Below are positions 6,374-13,217 of a stretch of DNA of 13,217 bases, piece by piece; positions within the stretch are counted from its first letter, which is position 1; the number at the start of each line of letters is the position of its first letter. The notes below the pieces were generated by a model. The model made no database searches, had not been told where the DNA came from, and worked only from the letters and a program-made list of their open reading frames with translations. A program made the translations under genes and the position numbers. Origin of the DNA: DASSJT01 sp035691065 (GTDB lineage: Bacteria; Actinomycetota; Actinomycetes; Actinomycetales; Dermatophilaceae); the NCBI GenBank assembly GCA_035691065.1, contig DASSJT010000188.1, positions 1 through 13,217 on the forward strand. Direction: 5' to 3'.

Positions 6374-7051
6374 CTACAGCGGACCTGCCTCGGTGTGTCG
6401 CCAATGTGACTCCTGTTGTCTGTGTTGCTCACGTTGTTTCAGGCGCTCGGTCAGCGTGCCGCCTGCGAGGTCCTCGGTCGTGAGCGCGAAGGACAGATGG
6501 TCACGCCAGGCGCCGTCGATGTGGAGCATCCGCAGCCGGCTGCCCTCCTCGCGGAAGGCGAGCTTGCGGACGACGGCCAGGCTTGGGGTGTTCTCGGGCC
6601 GGATGTTGACCTCGATCCGGTGGAGCCCGAGGCTGCCGAGGGCGTAGTCGCCCGCCAGCGCCAGGGCGGTCGGCGTGATGCCCCGGCCGGCCACGGACCG
6701 GCTGACCCAGTAACCGGCCGAGCACGAGCGGAAAGACCCGTACGTGATGCTCGACAGGTTCATCTGGCCGACGATCCGCCCCTCGAACTCCACCACGAAC
6801 GGCAGGCTCCGGCCCGCTTTCGCCTCGCGGTCGTAGTTGCGCACCAGGTCGCGGAACGTCACCGACGTCGGCGCCTCGTCCGGCGAGGTGGCATCCCACG
6901 GCGCGAGCCACTCGCGGTTGGCCCGCCGGACGGCTTGGAACTCGGCACGGTCCTTCACCTGCAGTGCCCGCAGCAGCAGCGGCTCGCCCGAGGGCGTGTG
7001 GCCGCTCAGCTCTACTGGCCAGGATTCGAACCGGGCCAGCCAGCGTGGCAT
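6374..7051 (-). CDS. rimJ: RimJ/RimL-type GNAT N-acetyltransferase
   Basis: A 225-residue GNAT-fold protein. The N-terminal half, WPVELSGHTPSGEPLLLRAL (residues 11-30) and ANREWLAPWDATSP (44-57), is typical of the RimJ/RimL group that acetylates N-terminal amines of ribosomal proteins. The strand VGQMNLSSI (94-102) leads to the acetyl-CoA loop VSRSVAGRGIT (116-126, Q/RxxGxG/A type) and the motif B region LHRIEVNIRPENTPSLAVVR (143-162). The last 25 residues are polar and glutamine-rich. ATG at 7051 has GGGGA seven to eight bases upstream and lies 22 bp after the mog stop. The gene sits between mog and sepX, an order I recall from other actinobacteria (rimJ next to glpR), but its target here is unknown. 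Acetylation of a divisome partner is only a guess. Confidence 0.88.
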   Translation of the reverse strand: MPRWLARFESWPVELSGHTPSGEPLLLRALQVKDRAEFQAVRRANREWLAPWDATSPDEAPTSVTFRDLVRNYDREAKAGRSLPFVVEFEGRIVGQMNLSSITYGSFRSCSAGYWVSRSVAGRGITPTALALAGDYALGSLGLHRIEVNIRPENTPSLAVVRKLAFREEGSRLRMLHIDGAWRDHLSFALTTEDLAGGTLTERLKQREQHRQQESHWRHTEAGPL

Positions 7052-7073
7052 CAGTCGTCCCCGCCCGACGGCA

Positions 7074-7637
7074 TCAGTGGTCACCACCGCGGATCTGGCT
7101 GAGGGCGTGGTGCACGACCGAGGACAGTACCTCCAGGGCATCCTTCACACCGCCTGGCGAGCCGGGCAGGTTCACGATGAGGGCCCGGCCGGCGACCCCG
7201 GCCACGCCTCGGGAGAGCATCGCGGTGGGCACGCCCTTGGCGAGGCCGGCGGCGCGGATCGCCTCCGCGATGCCCGGGACCTCCCTGTCGAGCACTCCGC
7301 GCGTGGCCTCGGGAGTGCCGTCCGTCGGGGAGAGCCCCGTGCCACCAGTGGTCACCACAAGGTCCGCGCCCGTGGCGAGCGCCGCCCGCAGGACCTCGCC
7401 TACGTTGGGCCCGTCGGGCACGACAGTCGGGTCCGACACCTGGAAGCCCCACTCACGCAGCGCGTCCACGATGATCGGCCCGCCCCGGTCCGGGTAGACA
7501 CCGTCAGCCGCCCGCGTCGAGCACGTCACGACCACGGCACGTCGCAGGATTGCGGGCGGCTCCGCCGCCTCGTCGCGCCCTGGTGACTCGCCCTGCCCCG
7601 CGCCTCGCCCCGCCGTCTCCGCGTGCCCCGCCGCCAC
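7074..7637 (-). CDS. mog: Molybdopterin adenylyltransferase family protein (MogA/MoaB type)
   Basis: A MoCF_biosynth-domain protein of about 187 residues. The core starts near residue 31 (RRAVVVTCSTRAADGVYPDR) and carries the family signatures TTGGTGLSPTDGTPE (96-110) and NLPGSPGG (156-163). MogA adenylylates molybdopterin before MoeA inserts molybdate. Start choice is uncertain. GTG at 7637 is preceded by GGGGGAG at a six-base gap and is used here. GTG at 7667 gives 197 residues, and GTG at 7715 gives 213 residues with a 32-bp overlap of moaC. In all cases a Gly/Ala/Glu-rich extension of 30-57 residues precedes the core, longer than in typical members. The gene follows moaC closely and precedes rimJ by 22 bp, so it is likely in one operon. 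Confidence 0.88.
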   Translation of the reverse strand: MAAGHAETAGRGAGQGESPGRDEAAEPPAILRRAVVVTCSTRAADGVYPDRGGPIIVDALREWGFQVSDPTVVPDGPNVGEVLRAALATGADLVVTTGGTGLSPTDGTPEATRGVLDREVPGIAEAIRAAGLAKGVPTAMLSRGVAGVAGRALIVNLPGSPGGVKDALEVLSSVVHHALSQIRGGDH

Positions 7638-7683
7638 ACTCGACTCCCCCGGCTCCCCCGCGCTCACCGGGCACCGCCGTGGA

Positions 7684-8217
7684 TCATGCCTCGGTCCAGT
7701 CGCCCGAGCGCCCACCCGACTTCGCCGTCACGCGCACGTCGGTGATTCTGGCATGCCGGTCGACGGCCTTCACCATGTCGATCAAAGCGAGGGCGGCGAC
7801 GGCCACGGCCGTCAGCGCCTCCATCTCGATTCCCGTACGGTCCGCCGTGCGCACGGTGGCCTTGATGTCGACGCCGTCGTCGGCAACGGCGAGGTCGACC
7901 GCGACGCCGTGGACCGCGATCGGGTGCGCGAGCGGGATCAGGTCCGGCGTGCGCTTGACCGCCTGTATGCCGGCCACGCGGGCCACGCTCAGGGCGTCGC
8001 CTTTGGGGACGGTGCCCCCGCGCAACGCAGCCACAGCCGCGGCAGACAGCAGCACGCGGCCGGCGGCACTCGCCTCGCGGGCCGTGACCGCCTTGCCGGA
8101 GACGTCGACCATGTATGCCGTGCCGTCGGCCCGCACGTGGGTCAGCCGCGCCTGGTCTCCCGAGTCGGGGTTGACGGCGCCGGGGGCGCCGGACGACAGA
8201 GGGTGCTGCTCGGACAT
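7684..8217 (-). CDS. moaC: Cyclic pyranopterin monophosphate synthase MoaC
   Basis: A 177-residue MoaC, about the usual 160 plus a short N-terminal tail. It converts the cyclic triphosphate made by MoaA into cyclic pyranopterin monophosphate, the second step of molybdenum cofactor synthesis. Visible motifs are MVDVSGKAVTAREA (residues 36-49), KGDALSVARVAGIQAVKRTP (72-91), LIPLAHPI (93-100) and MEALTAVAVAALALIDMVKA (132-151). The Asp and Lys of IDMVK (D147, K150) match the conserved active-site pair of the family. ATG at 8217 starts one base after the glp TGA; an in-frame GTG three codons earlier (8226) is possible. The tight spacing indicates translation coupled to glp. No moaA, moaD or moaE is present in this window. 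Confidence 0.95.
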   Translation of the reverse strand: MSEQHPLSSGAPGAVNPDSGDQARLTHVRADGTAYMVDVSGKAVTAREASAAGRVLLSAAAVAALRGGTVPKGDALSVARVAGIQAVKRTPDLIPLAHPIAVHGVAVDLAVADDGVDIKATVRTADRTGIEMEALTAVAVAALALIDMVKAVDRHARITDVRVTAKSGGRSGDWTEA

Positions 8218-8218
8218 C

Positions 8219-9430
8219 TCAGGCACCGGTCCCGAGCAGGGGCAGGCAGTCCAGCTCCTGCCCAGCGGTCACCCCTGACAGCTCGGCAGGCACCACCGCG
8301 AGCGCGTTGGCCTGGGCCATCGCACCGAGCATGTGCGAGCCCTGCCCTCCGGCCAGCCTTGCGCGACCGTCGGCCACGACAACCCGAGAGAACTCGACCT
8401 TTCCGGCGACGCTGGGCCAGTCGTGGGCCGCGACCGCCCGGGGACCGGTGAGCGCGGGCACGGGCAGACCCGCCATCGAGCGCAGCGCCGGCAGCACGAA
8501 CACGTGGAACGACACCAGCGCGCTGACCGGGTTGCCCGGCAGCGTGAAGACCGGCACCTCGCGCTCGCCCAGCACGCCGAAGCCCTGCGGCATGCCGGGC
8601 CGCATGGCCACCTTGTCGAACTGCATCGTGCCGACCTTCGACAGCACCTCCTTGACCGTGTCGTAGGCGCCCATCGACACGCCACCGGTGGTCACCACGG
8701 CGTCGGCGTGCAGGAGCTGGGCGGCCAGCACCGACTCCAGCGTCGGCGCGTCGTCGGCGACCGAGCTGACCTGCACCGGCTCGGCCCCCGCCACCCGCGC
8801 GGCCGCCACGAGCATGAGCGAGTTGGAGTCCACGACCTGCCCGAAGCCCGGCACCCCGCCCGCCTCCACGAGCTCGTCGCCGGTGGAGATGACCACCACG
8901 CGCGGGCGAGGGACCACACGCACCCGGCTGAGCCCCGCGGCGGCGAGCAGCGCCAGGTGACCCGGCCCGAGCCGGGTGCCCGCGGCCAGCAGCGGCTCGC
9001 CGGCCCGCACGTCCTCCCCCGCGTGCCGAAGGTGCCGCCCGACCTCCGCGGCCAGCCGGATCGACACCGCTTCGGTCCCGCCGTCGGTCGCCTCCACCGG
9101 CACGACTGCATCGGCCCCCTCTGGCAGGGGCGCGCCGGTCATGATCCGCAGTGCCTGCCCGGGCTCGAGCGACATCCGTGCCGTGCTTCCCGCCGGGATG
9201 TCCCCAGCGACCAGCAGGACCACCGCCGCAGACTCACCTGCCGCGGCAACGTCGGCCGACCGGACGGCATACCCGTCCATCGCCGAGTTCGTGAAGCCGG
9301 GCAGGCTGATCGCCGCGCTGACCTCCTCGGCGAGGGCGCAGCCCAGCGCATCGAGCAGGGCCACCTCGGCGGCAGGCAGGGTGCGCACCGTGCCGAGAAT
9401 GCGCTGGCGGTGCTCCTCGACGGTGATCAT
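8219..9430 (-). CDS. glp: MoeA / gephyrin-like molybdotransferase (Glp)
   Basis: A 403-residue MoeA-family protein with all domains. Motifs include NSAMDGYA (residues 48-55), TGAPLPEGADAVVPVE (98-113), STGDEL (182-187), TTGGVSMGAYDTVKEVL (247-263), FTLPGNPVSALVSFHV (295-310) and a C-terminal beta domain (about 330-400). MoeA inserts molybdate into adenylylated molybdopterin. In Corynebacterium the homologue next to galU and glpR, Glp, has been recruited to the divisome. The conserved PGKP segment of MoeA/gephyrin reads MRPGMPQGFG here (276-285), with Met for the Lys. The ATG at 9430 fits the family N-terminus; no strong ribosome-binding site is seen. It overlaps neither neighbour: 95 bp from galU, and 1 bp before moaC. 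The position next to moaC and mog suggests it may still serve cofactor synthesis too. Confidence 0.93.
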   Translation of the reverse strand: MITVEEHRQRILGTVRTLPAAEVALLDALGCALAEEVSAAISLPGFTNSAMDGYAVRSADVAAAGESAAVVLLVAGDIPAGSTARMSLEPGQALRIMTGAPLPEGADAVVPVEATDGGTEAVSIRLAAEVGRHLRHAGEDVRAGEPLLAAGTRLGPGHLALLAAAGLSRVRVVPRPRVVVISTGDELVEAGGVPGFGQVVDSNSLMLVAAARVAGAEPVQVSSVADDAPTLESVLAAQLLHADAVVTTGGVSMGAYDTVKEVLSKVGTMQFDKVAMRPGMPQGFGVLGEREVPVFTLPGNPVSALVSFHVFVLPALRSMAGLPVPALTGPRAVAAHDWPSVAGKVEFSRVVVADGRARLAGGQGSHMLGAMAQANALAVVPAELSGVTAGQELDCLPLLGTGA

Positions 9431-9468
9431 GGGGCCATTCTCACTGAGCGCGACCGGTCACTGAACCC

Positions 9469-9526
9469 GGGCTCCTTAAGGAAGCCCCCGCTGCAAGCGC
9501 GCCTGCGACCCGGTTTGCCCGCTTGC
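9469..9526. terminator. Two hairpins between galU and glp
   Basis: One has arms GCAAGCG (9493-9499) and CGCTTGC (9520-9526), the outer arm touching the galU stop. The second is GGGCTCC-TTAA-GGAAGCCC (9469-9487), with one bulged base. Neither is followed by a T-run on either strand. They could be a partial terminator or an RNA processing element that uncouples galU from glp. Confidence 0.35.
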
Positions 9527-10431
9527 TACTGCGACTCCGCGAACTCGACCAGCCACCGGCGGAAGTCCTTGCCGAGCTCGGGGTGCTCGACGCCGAGGAG
9601 CACCGTCGCCTTCAGGTAGTCGAGGCGGTCGCCCGTGTCGTAGCGGCGACCCCGGAAGACCACACCGTGCACGCCGCCCCCCGGCGCGTCTGACGCCGCG
9701 AGCTCCTGCAGCGCGTCGGTCAGCTGGATCTCGCCGCCGCGGCCGGGCTTCGTGTGCTCCAGGACGTCGAAGACCGACGGGTCGAGTACGTACCGCCCGA
9801 TCACGGCCAGGTTGCTCGGCGCCTCGGCGGGGTCGGGCTTCTCGACGAGTCCGGTGATCCGCACGACGTCGCCGTCGCGGTCCTCGACCACGGCGCAGCC
9901 GTACAGGTTGATCGACTCCTGCGGCACCTCGAGCAGCGCCACGACGCTGCCGCCGCGCTCCTGCTGCACCTCGATCATCTGCTCGAGCAGGTGGTCGCGC
10001 GTGTCGATGAGGTCGTCGCCGAGCAGTACGGCGAAGGGGGCGTCGCCCACGTGGTCGCGGGCCATGAGCACGGCGTGGCCGAGCCCCTGTGGCTGGCCCT
10101 GGCGGACGAAGTGGACCTTCCCGAGGTCGGCGGACTTGCGCACGCGCTGGAGGCGGTGCTCGTCGCCCTTGGCCTCCAGGGCCTGCTCGAGCTCCCAGTT
10201 GCGGTCGAAGTGGTCCTCCAGGGCTCCCTTGTTGCGGCCTGTGATGACGAGCACGTCCTCGAGGCCGGCACGGACCGCCTCCTCGACGACGTACTGGATC
10301 GCCGGCTTGTCGACGACCGGGAGCATCTCCTTGGGAATCGCCTTGGTCGCGGGCAGGAACCGGGTGCCGAGGCCGGCCGCCGGGATGACGGCCTTCACCA
10401 CCGGCCGGGGCTTCGGGGTCTGCGGGCTCAT
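9526..10431 (-). CDS. galU: UTP--glucose-1-phosphate uridylyltransferase
   Basis: A 301-residue nucleotidyltransferase that makes UDP-glucose from UTP and glucose-1-phosphate, feeding cell-surface glycan and galactose metabolism. The signature loop is AVIPAAGLGTRFLPATKAIP (residues 14-33), followed by KEMLPVVDKPAIQYVVEEA (34-52). FVRQGQPQGLGHAVLMA, the metal-site segment VLLGDDLID and GLVEKPDP also match bacterial GalU. The length is typical and no key residue appears lost. The ATG at 10431 is set by the motif spacing. It diverges from the cyclo-ligase gene with 55 bp between starts, and lies 95 bp upstream of glp. The galU-glp adjacency is a conserved actinobacterial arrangement as I recall it. 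Confidence 0.97.
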   Translation of the reverse strand: MSPQTPKPRPVVKAVIPAAGLGTRFLPATKAIPKEMLPVVDKPAIQYVVEEAVRAGLEDVLVITGRNKGALEDHFDRNWELEQALEAKGDEHRLQRVRKSADLGKVHFVRQGQPQGLGHAVLMARDHVGDAPFAVLLGDDLIDTRDHLLEQMIEVQQERGGSVVALLEVPQESINLYGCAVVEDRDGDVVRITGLVEKPDPAEAPSNLAVIGRYVLDPSVFDVLEHTKPGRGGEIQLTDALQELAASDAPGGGVHGVVFRGRRYDTGDRLDYLKATVLLGVEHPELGKDFRRWLVEFAESQ

Positions 10432-10438
10432 GCCGCAA

Positions 10439-10444
10439 ACCCTA
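10439..10444 (-). promoter_or_regulatory. Candidate -10 element of galU (possible leaderless start)
   Basis: TAGGGT on the minus strand (TANNNT) ends seven bases before the galU ATG. The same bases could instead act as a weak Shine-Dalgarno (AGGG). No TTGACA-like -35 is evident. Confidence 0.3.
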
Positions 10445-10486
10445 GTGGGACGCCTGCGCTCACCCTGGCCACAACGTCACGAGACA

Positions 10487-11089
10487 ATGAACACCATGCA
10501 GCCGTATGCCGGGGAGCCGGCTCCCAGCGCGAAGGCCCAGCTGCGCGCGTGGCTGCGCCAGCAGCGGCGTGAGCGGGTGCCACTACGCGACTCCGCGGAA
10601 GACTCCGCCGGCATCGTGAGATGGGCGCGGGAGGCCCTGGTCGCGATGGGCATTGGCAGTGGCTCGACGGTCGCGGCATACGAGTCCTTGCCCACTGAGC
10701 CCCCCACCCAAGCGCTCCTGCACGCGTTGACCGCCGACGGCATACGCGTCCTGGTGCCCCTGACCCTCGCGGACTGGACCCTCGACTGGGTGGACGCCCA
10801 CGACCCTGAGCGGGTCCCTCTCGGTGCCGAAGCGCTCCGTGAGGCAGACCTGGTCTTCGTGCCGGCGCTGGCGGTCGACCTCGGCGGGGCACGGCTCGGG
10901 AAGGGCCGCGCGTGCTACGACCGGGCCTTGCTCCTCGCGCGGCAAGGAGTGCGGCGGGTAGCGGTCGTTCACCCGTGGGAGCTGCTGACCGAGCCGATCC
11001 CGGTCGAGGACCACGACCTGCGGATGGACGCCGCGATCACGGCCGAGGGTCTGGTCAGCCTGGGGCGTTGGTCTCCGGCACGAGGGTGA
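10487..11089 (+). CDS. 5-formyltetrahydrofolate cyclo-ligase
   Basis: A 200-residue protein of the 5-FTHF cyclo-ligase family, which uses ATP to convert 5-formyl-THF into 5,10-methenyl-THF in folate one-carbon metabolism. Recognisable parts are an N-terminal helix AKAQLRAWLRQQRRE (residues 15-29), YESLPTEPPT (65-74), DLVFVPALAVD (121-131), RLGKGRACYDRALL (136-149) and EDHDLRMDAAIT (174-185). The nucleotide-binding loop is usually G-x-G-G-G-x-Y-D-R, so GKGRACYDR lacks two glycines. ATG at 10487 and ATG at 10496 are both in frame, and neither has a clear ribosome-binding site. The 3' end overlaps the convergent penicillin acylase gene by 35 bp. It diverges from galU. Confidence 0.92.
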   Translation: MNTMQPYAGEPAPSAKAQLRAWLRQQRRERVPLRDSAEDSAGIVRWAREALVAMGIGSGSTVAAYESLPTEPPTQALLHALTADGIRVLVPLTLADWTLDWVDAHDPERVPLGAEALREADLVFVPALAVDLGGARLGKGRACYDRALLLARQGVRRVAVVHPWELLTEPIPVEDHDLRMDAAITAEGLVSLGRWSPARG

Positions 11090-13217
11090 GCTCGTCGGCG
11101 GTGGAGTCGCGGATCGCCTTGTCGGTGAACGGCCACGGGTAGGGCTCGTTCTTGATCCACGCCTTGGTCTGGTCGTTGTAGTGGGCGTTGAAGGCATGCC
11201 CGCTCTCGCCGGTCTGGTTGACCCAGGTGGAGCCGTCGAGGTTGCCGAGGTCAACGACCATGCGCATGGAAGGGGCATGGTCGACGCCGTAGCCCTCCGA
11301 GGCCGTCCACCCGTTGGCGTCGATGATCGCCGAGCCGCCCGGCATCTCGTAAGGGCCTCGGTTGAACAGCGGCCGGATGTAGAGGGGGACGTCGTCGCCG
11401 CCCAGGACCTCGTGGGTGAGCTCGAGGCGGTGCAGCTTGCCCCACTGCCACCCCTTGGGGTCCTTGCCCAGCGTGCGGGTCAGCTCGTTGCGGGCCTCCA
11501 CCATGGCCTGGCGCAGGATCTCGTCGCGGCCCTCGATGACGCCCGGCGTCTGCTTGTTGTCCCACCAGGCGTCCCGGGCCTTGCCGTCGGTGAGCAGCGT
11601 GCTGACGATGCGCATCCACTCGTCGCCCCCGTTGGCCAGCATCGAGGGCGGCAGCTCGTCGTCGAAGGCGAGGTGGAGCAGGTTGCGCCACACGGCGTTG
11701 TAGTAGGCGGCCGCGGCACCCTGGCGGGAGTTGCCGACCGGGTTGGTGAAGTCCCAGCCCCTGAGCAGCTGCTGGGCGTCCTGGGTGAAGGGGTCCTTCG
11801 ACAGGTCGATCCGGAGCAGCCGCTTCACCAGGACCGGGGCGAAGTCGTTGCGGGTGTCGCCCTGGATCTGCGACATCCGCTGCGGCGACACCTTCGGCTG
11901 GGCCTGTAGGAGGTAGCGAATGCGCTGGGCCCGGTAACCGTAGTCCCACTCGGTGGTGAGGAACGGGCCTCCGCTGTCGGACCCCGTGACCGCCTGGTTC
12001 GCGGCGACGAGGAAGCCCTCGGGCGGGTCGTAGGTGTAGGGCATCTCGGAGAAGGACACATAGCCCTTCCAGTCGTAGGCCGACAGCCATCCCGGCGCCG
12101 GCCAGAAGCCGGGCGGGGCGCCGGGGGCGGACGACTTGCGGATCGGGATCTGGCCCGGCGCCTGGTAGCCGATATGCCCGTCGACGTCGGCGTAGAGGAG
12201 GTTCTGGGACGGGACCGCGAACTGCTTCGCCGCCGCGCGGAAGGCCTTGAAGTTCTGGGCGGTGTCGAAGCCCATGATGGCGTCGGCGGTCTGGGTGACC
12301 TTGAGCCCGGTCCACGCCAGCGACACCGCGTTGGCGCCGCTGTCGGCACGAAGTCCCACGGGGGCATTGCCCGCCGCCCGGCTGGCGTCGGCGATCGCAT
12401 CGGAGATGATCGGGCCCTGGGCCGTGGTCTGGACGGTGAACGTCTGGTCCGCCTCGCCCGCGACGTGGATCGTCTCCTGACGGGACTCGAGAGGCACGTA
12501 CTTGCCGTCGCGCAGGTAGGTGCCGCCACGAACCTGCTGCAGGTAGAGGTCGCTGACGTCGGGGTTGAGGTTGGTGAAGCCCCAGGCGATGCGGTTGTTG
12601 TGGCCGATGATGACCCCGGGTGCTCCCGAGAAGGAGAAGCCGGAGACGTCGAAGGGGCAGGCGGCCGAGACGCTCCGGCAGTGGAGCCCGACCTGGTACC
12701 AGATGCCGGGGATCCCCGGGCCGAGGTGGGGGTCGTTGGCCAGGAGTGCATGACCCGTCGTCGACTTGCCCGGGCCGACGACCCACGAGTTCGAGCCGAC
12801 CCCGTCACCGCGGCCCAGCAGGGCGGGAATCGCGGCCAGAGCGCTGGCCGCCGCGGCGTACGCCTTCTTGGCGGTTGGTGACGTGAGCTGGGCGGTGAGG
12901 GCCCGGCCGGGCTCTTGTGGCTGACTGACATGGCTGGGCACGGTGCTCGACCCGGGGCCGGTGGTGGGGCCACCGGTGAGGCCACTGGTGAGGCCAGTGG
13001 CCCGGCCAGGGAGGGCGGAGTTGGCGTTGGAGGTGGTCGAGTCGCCGGAGCCACCAGAGGCGCCGGATCCGCCCGGGCTGCTGGAGCTCGCGCTCCAGTC
13101 GGCGCTGGACAGGATCGGTTTGTTCTGCTGCTCGGGGTAGCTGGGGAACAGCTCGTTGAGCTGGGCGTCGGTGACCCGGCCGTAGATCGTGGCACGCATC
13201 AGCTCGTTGTCGTAGTC
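11055..13217 (-). CDS. Penicillin acylase family (Ntn-hydrolase) precursor, 5' end missing
   Basis: 720 residues are visible and the frame is open at the right edge, so the signal peptide and most of the A chain (perhaps 150 residues) are missing. The self-processing site is GSNSWVVGPG: the Ser at 12792-12794 would be the N-terminal nucleophile of the B chain. It is followed by HALLANDPHLGPGIPGIWYQ, then NRIAWGFTNLNPDVSDLY and a C-terminal GESGHAFNAHYNDQTKAW, all typical of the penicillin/cephalosporin/AHL acylase family. These secreted or periplasm-facing enzymes cleave amide bonds, and the substrate cannot be inferred. Ahead of the nucleophile lies a Ser/Gly/Thr-rich stretch of about 55 residues (12930-13095), unusual for the A chain/spacer. 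The gene ends convergently within the cyclo-ligase gene. Confidence 0.93.
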   Translation of the reverse strand, partial: DYDNELMRATIYGRVTDAQLNELFPSYPEQQNKPILSSADWSASSSSPGGSGASGGSGDSTTSNANSALPGRATGLTSGLTGGPTTGPGSSTVPSHVSQPQEPGRALTAQLTSPTAKKAYAAAASALAAIPALLGRGDGVGSNSWVVGPGKSTTGHALLANDPHLGPGIPGIWYQVGLHCRSVSAACPFDVSGFSFSGAPGVIIGHNNRIAWGFTNLNPDVSDLYLQQVRGGTYLRDGKYVPLESRQETIHVAGEADQTFTVQTTAQGPIISDAIADASRAAGNAPVGLRADSGANAVSLAWTGLKVTQTADAIMGFDTAQNFKAFRAAAKQFAVPSQNLLYADVDGHIGYQAPGQIPIRKSSAPGAPPGFWPAPGWLSAYDWKGYVSFSEMPYTYDPPEGFLVAANQAVTGSDSGGPFLTTEWDYGYRAQRIRYLLQAQPKVSPQRMSQIQGDTRNDFAPVLVKRLLRIDLSKDPFTQDAQQLLRGWDFTNPVGNSRQGAAAAYYNAVWRNLLHLAFDDELPPSMLANGGDEWMRIVSTLLTDGKARDAWWDNKQTPGVIEGRDEILRQAMVEARNELTRTLGKDPKGWQWGKLHRLELTHEVLGGDDVPLYIRPLFNRGPYEMPGGSAIIDANGWTASEGYGVDHAPSMRMVVDLGNLDGSTWVNQTGESGHAFNAHYNDQTKAWIKNEPYPWPFTDKAIRDSTADELTLVPETNAPG

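Noticed and set aside
7021..7036. AGGATTCGAACCGGG, similar to the T arm of a tRNA, as a possible att copy
   Set aside because: It lies within conserved rimJ coding sequence and matches tRNA-Ala only over the generic TTCGAA core.

Overview
This is a high-GC actinobacterial window. Gene content, codon use and the order 5-formyl-THF cyclo-ligase / galU / glp / moaC / mog / rimJ / sepX(glpR) fit Micrococcales, possibly near Intrasporangiaceae. The family-level placement is an inference from memory of synteny, not a search.

The window divides at a tRNA-Ala gene (5093-5165, minus strand). To its right is conserved chromosomal core. A minus-strand run holds galU, the MoeA/gephyrin-like gene glp, moaC, a mog-type molybdopterin adenylyltransferase gene, a RimJ-type N-acetyltransferase gene and sepX/glpR. 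A plus-strand 5-formyltetrahydrofolate cyclo-ligase gene diverges from galU and overlaps tail to tail with a large minus-strand penicillin acylase family gene that runs off the right edge. Glp and GlpR are known in Corynebacterium as a repurposed molybdotransferase and its membrane receptor at the septum. SepX is the Streptomyces counterpart of GlpR. The run therefore mixes molybdenum-cofactor genes with a cell-division pair.

To the left of the tRNA the DNA looks accessory. The 326 bp between the DUF3788-like gene and the tRNA (4767-5092) hold a decayed tyrosine-recombinase C-terminus (frameshifted, with the nucleophile Tyr position read as Cys), a perfect hairpin and the tRNA terminator. Further left are a plus-strand DUF3788-like gene (possibly leaderless) and a divergent FAD aromatic hydroxylase. 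The 286 bp between these two (4052-4337) show only candidate promoters.

The far left has three minus-strand genes: a small antibiotic-biosynthesis-monooxygenase (ABM) domain protein, a YccU-type CoA-binding protein and a WS/DGAT acyltransferase truncated by the left edge. The gaps beside them carry two different short-period tandem repeats, and upstream of the ABM gene there is a palindrome resembling the DosR/DevR dormancy box. This set may be a lipid-storage or hypoxia-linked group, which is an inference.

No CRISPR array, intact insertion sequence or rRNA was seen. I did not find a wholly new system. The points most worth checking are the integrase scar at tRNA-Ala, the Glp/SepX-Moco cluster with an altered Glp active-site motif, and the possible dormancy-type regulation on the left.
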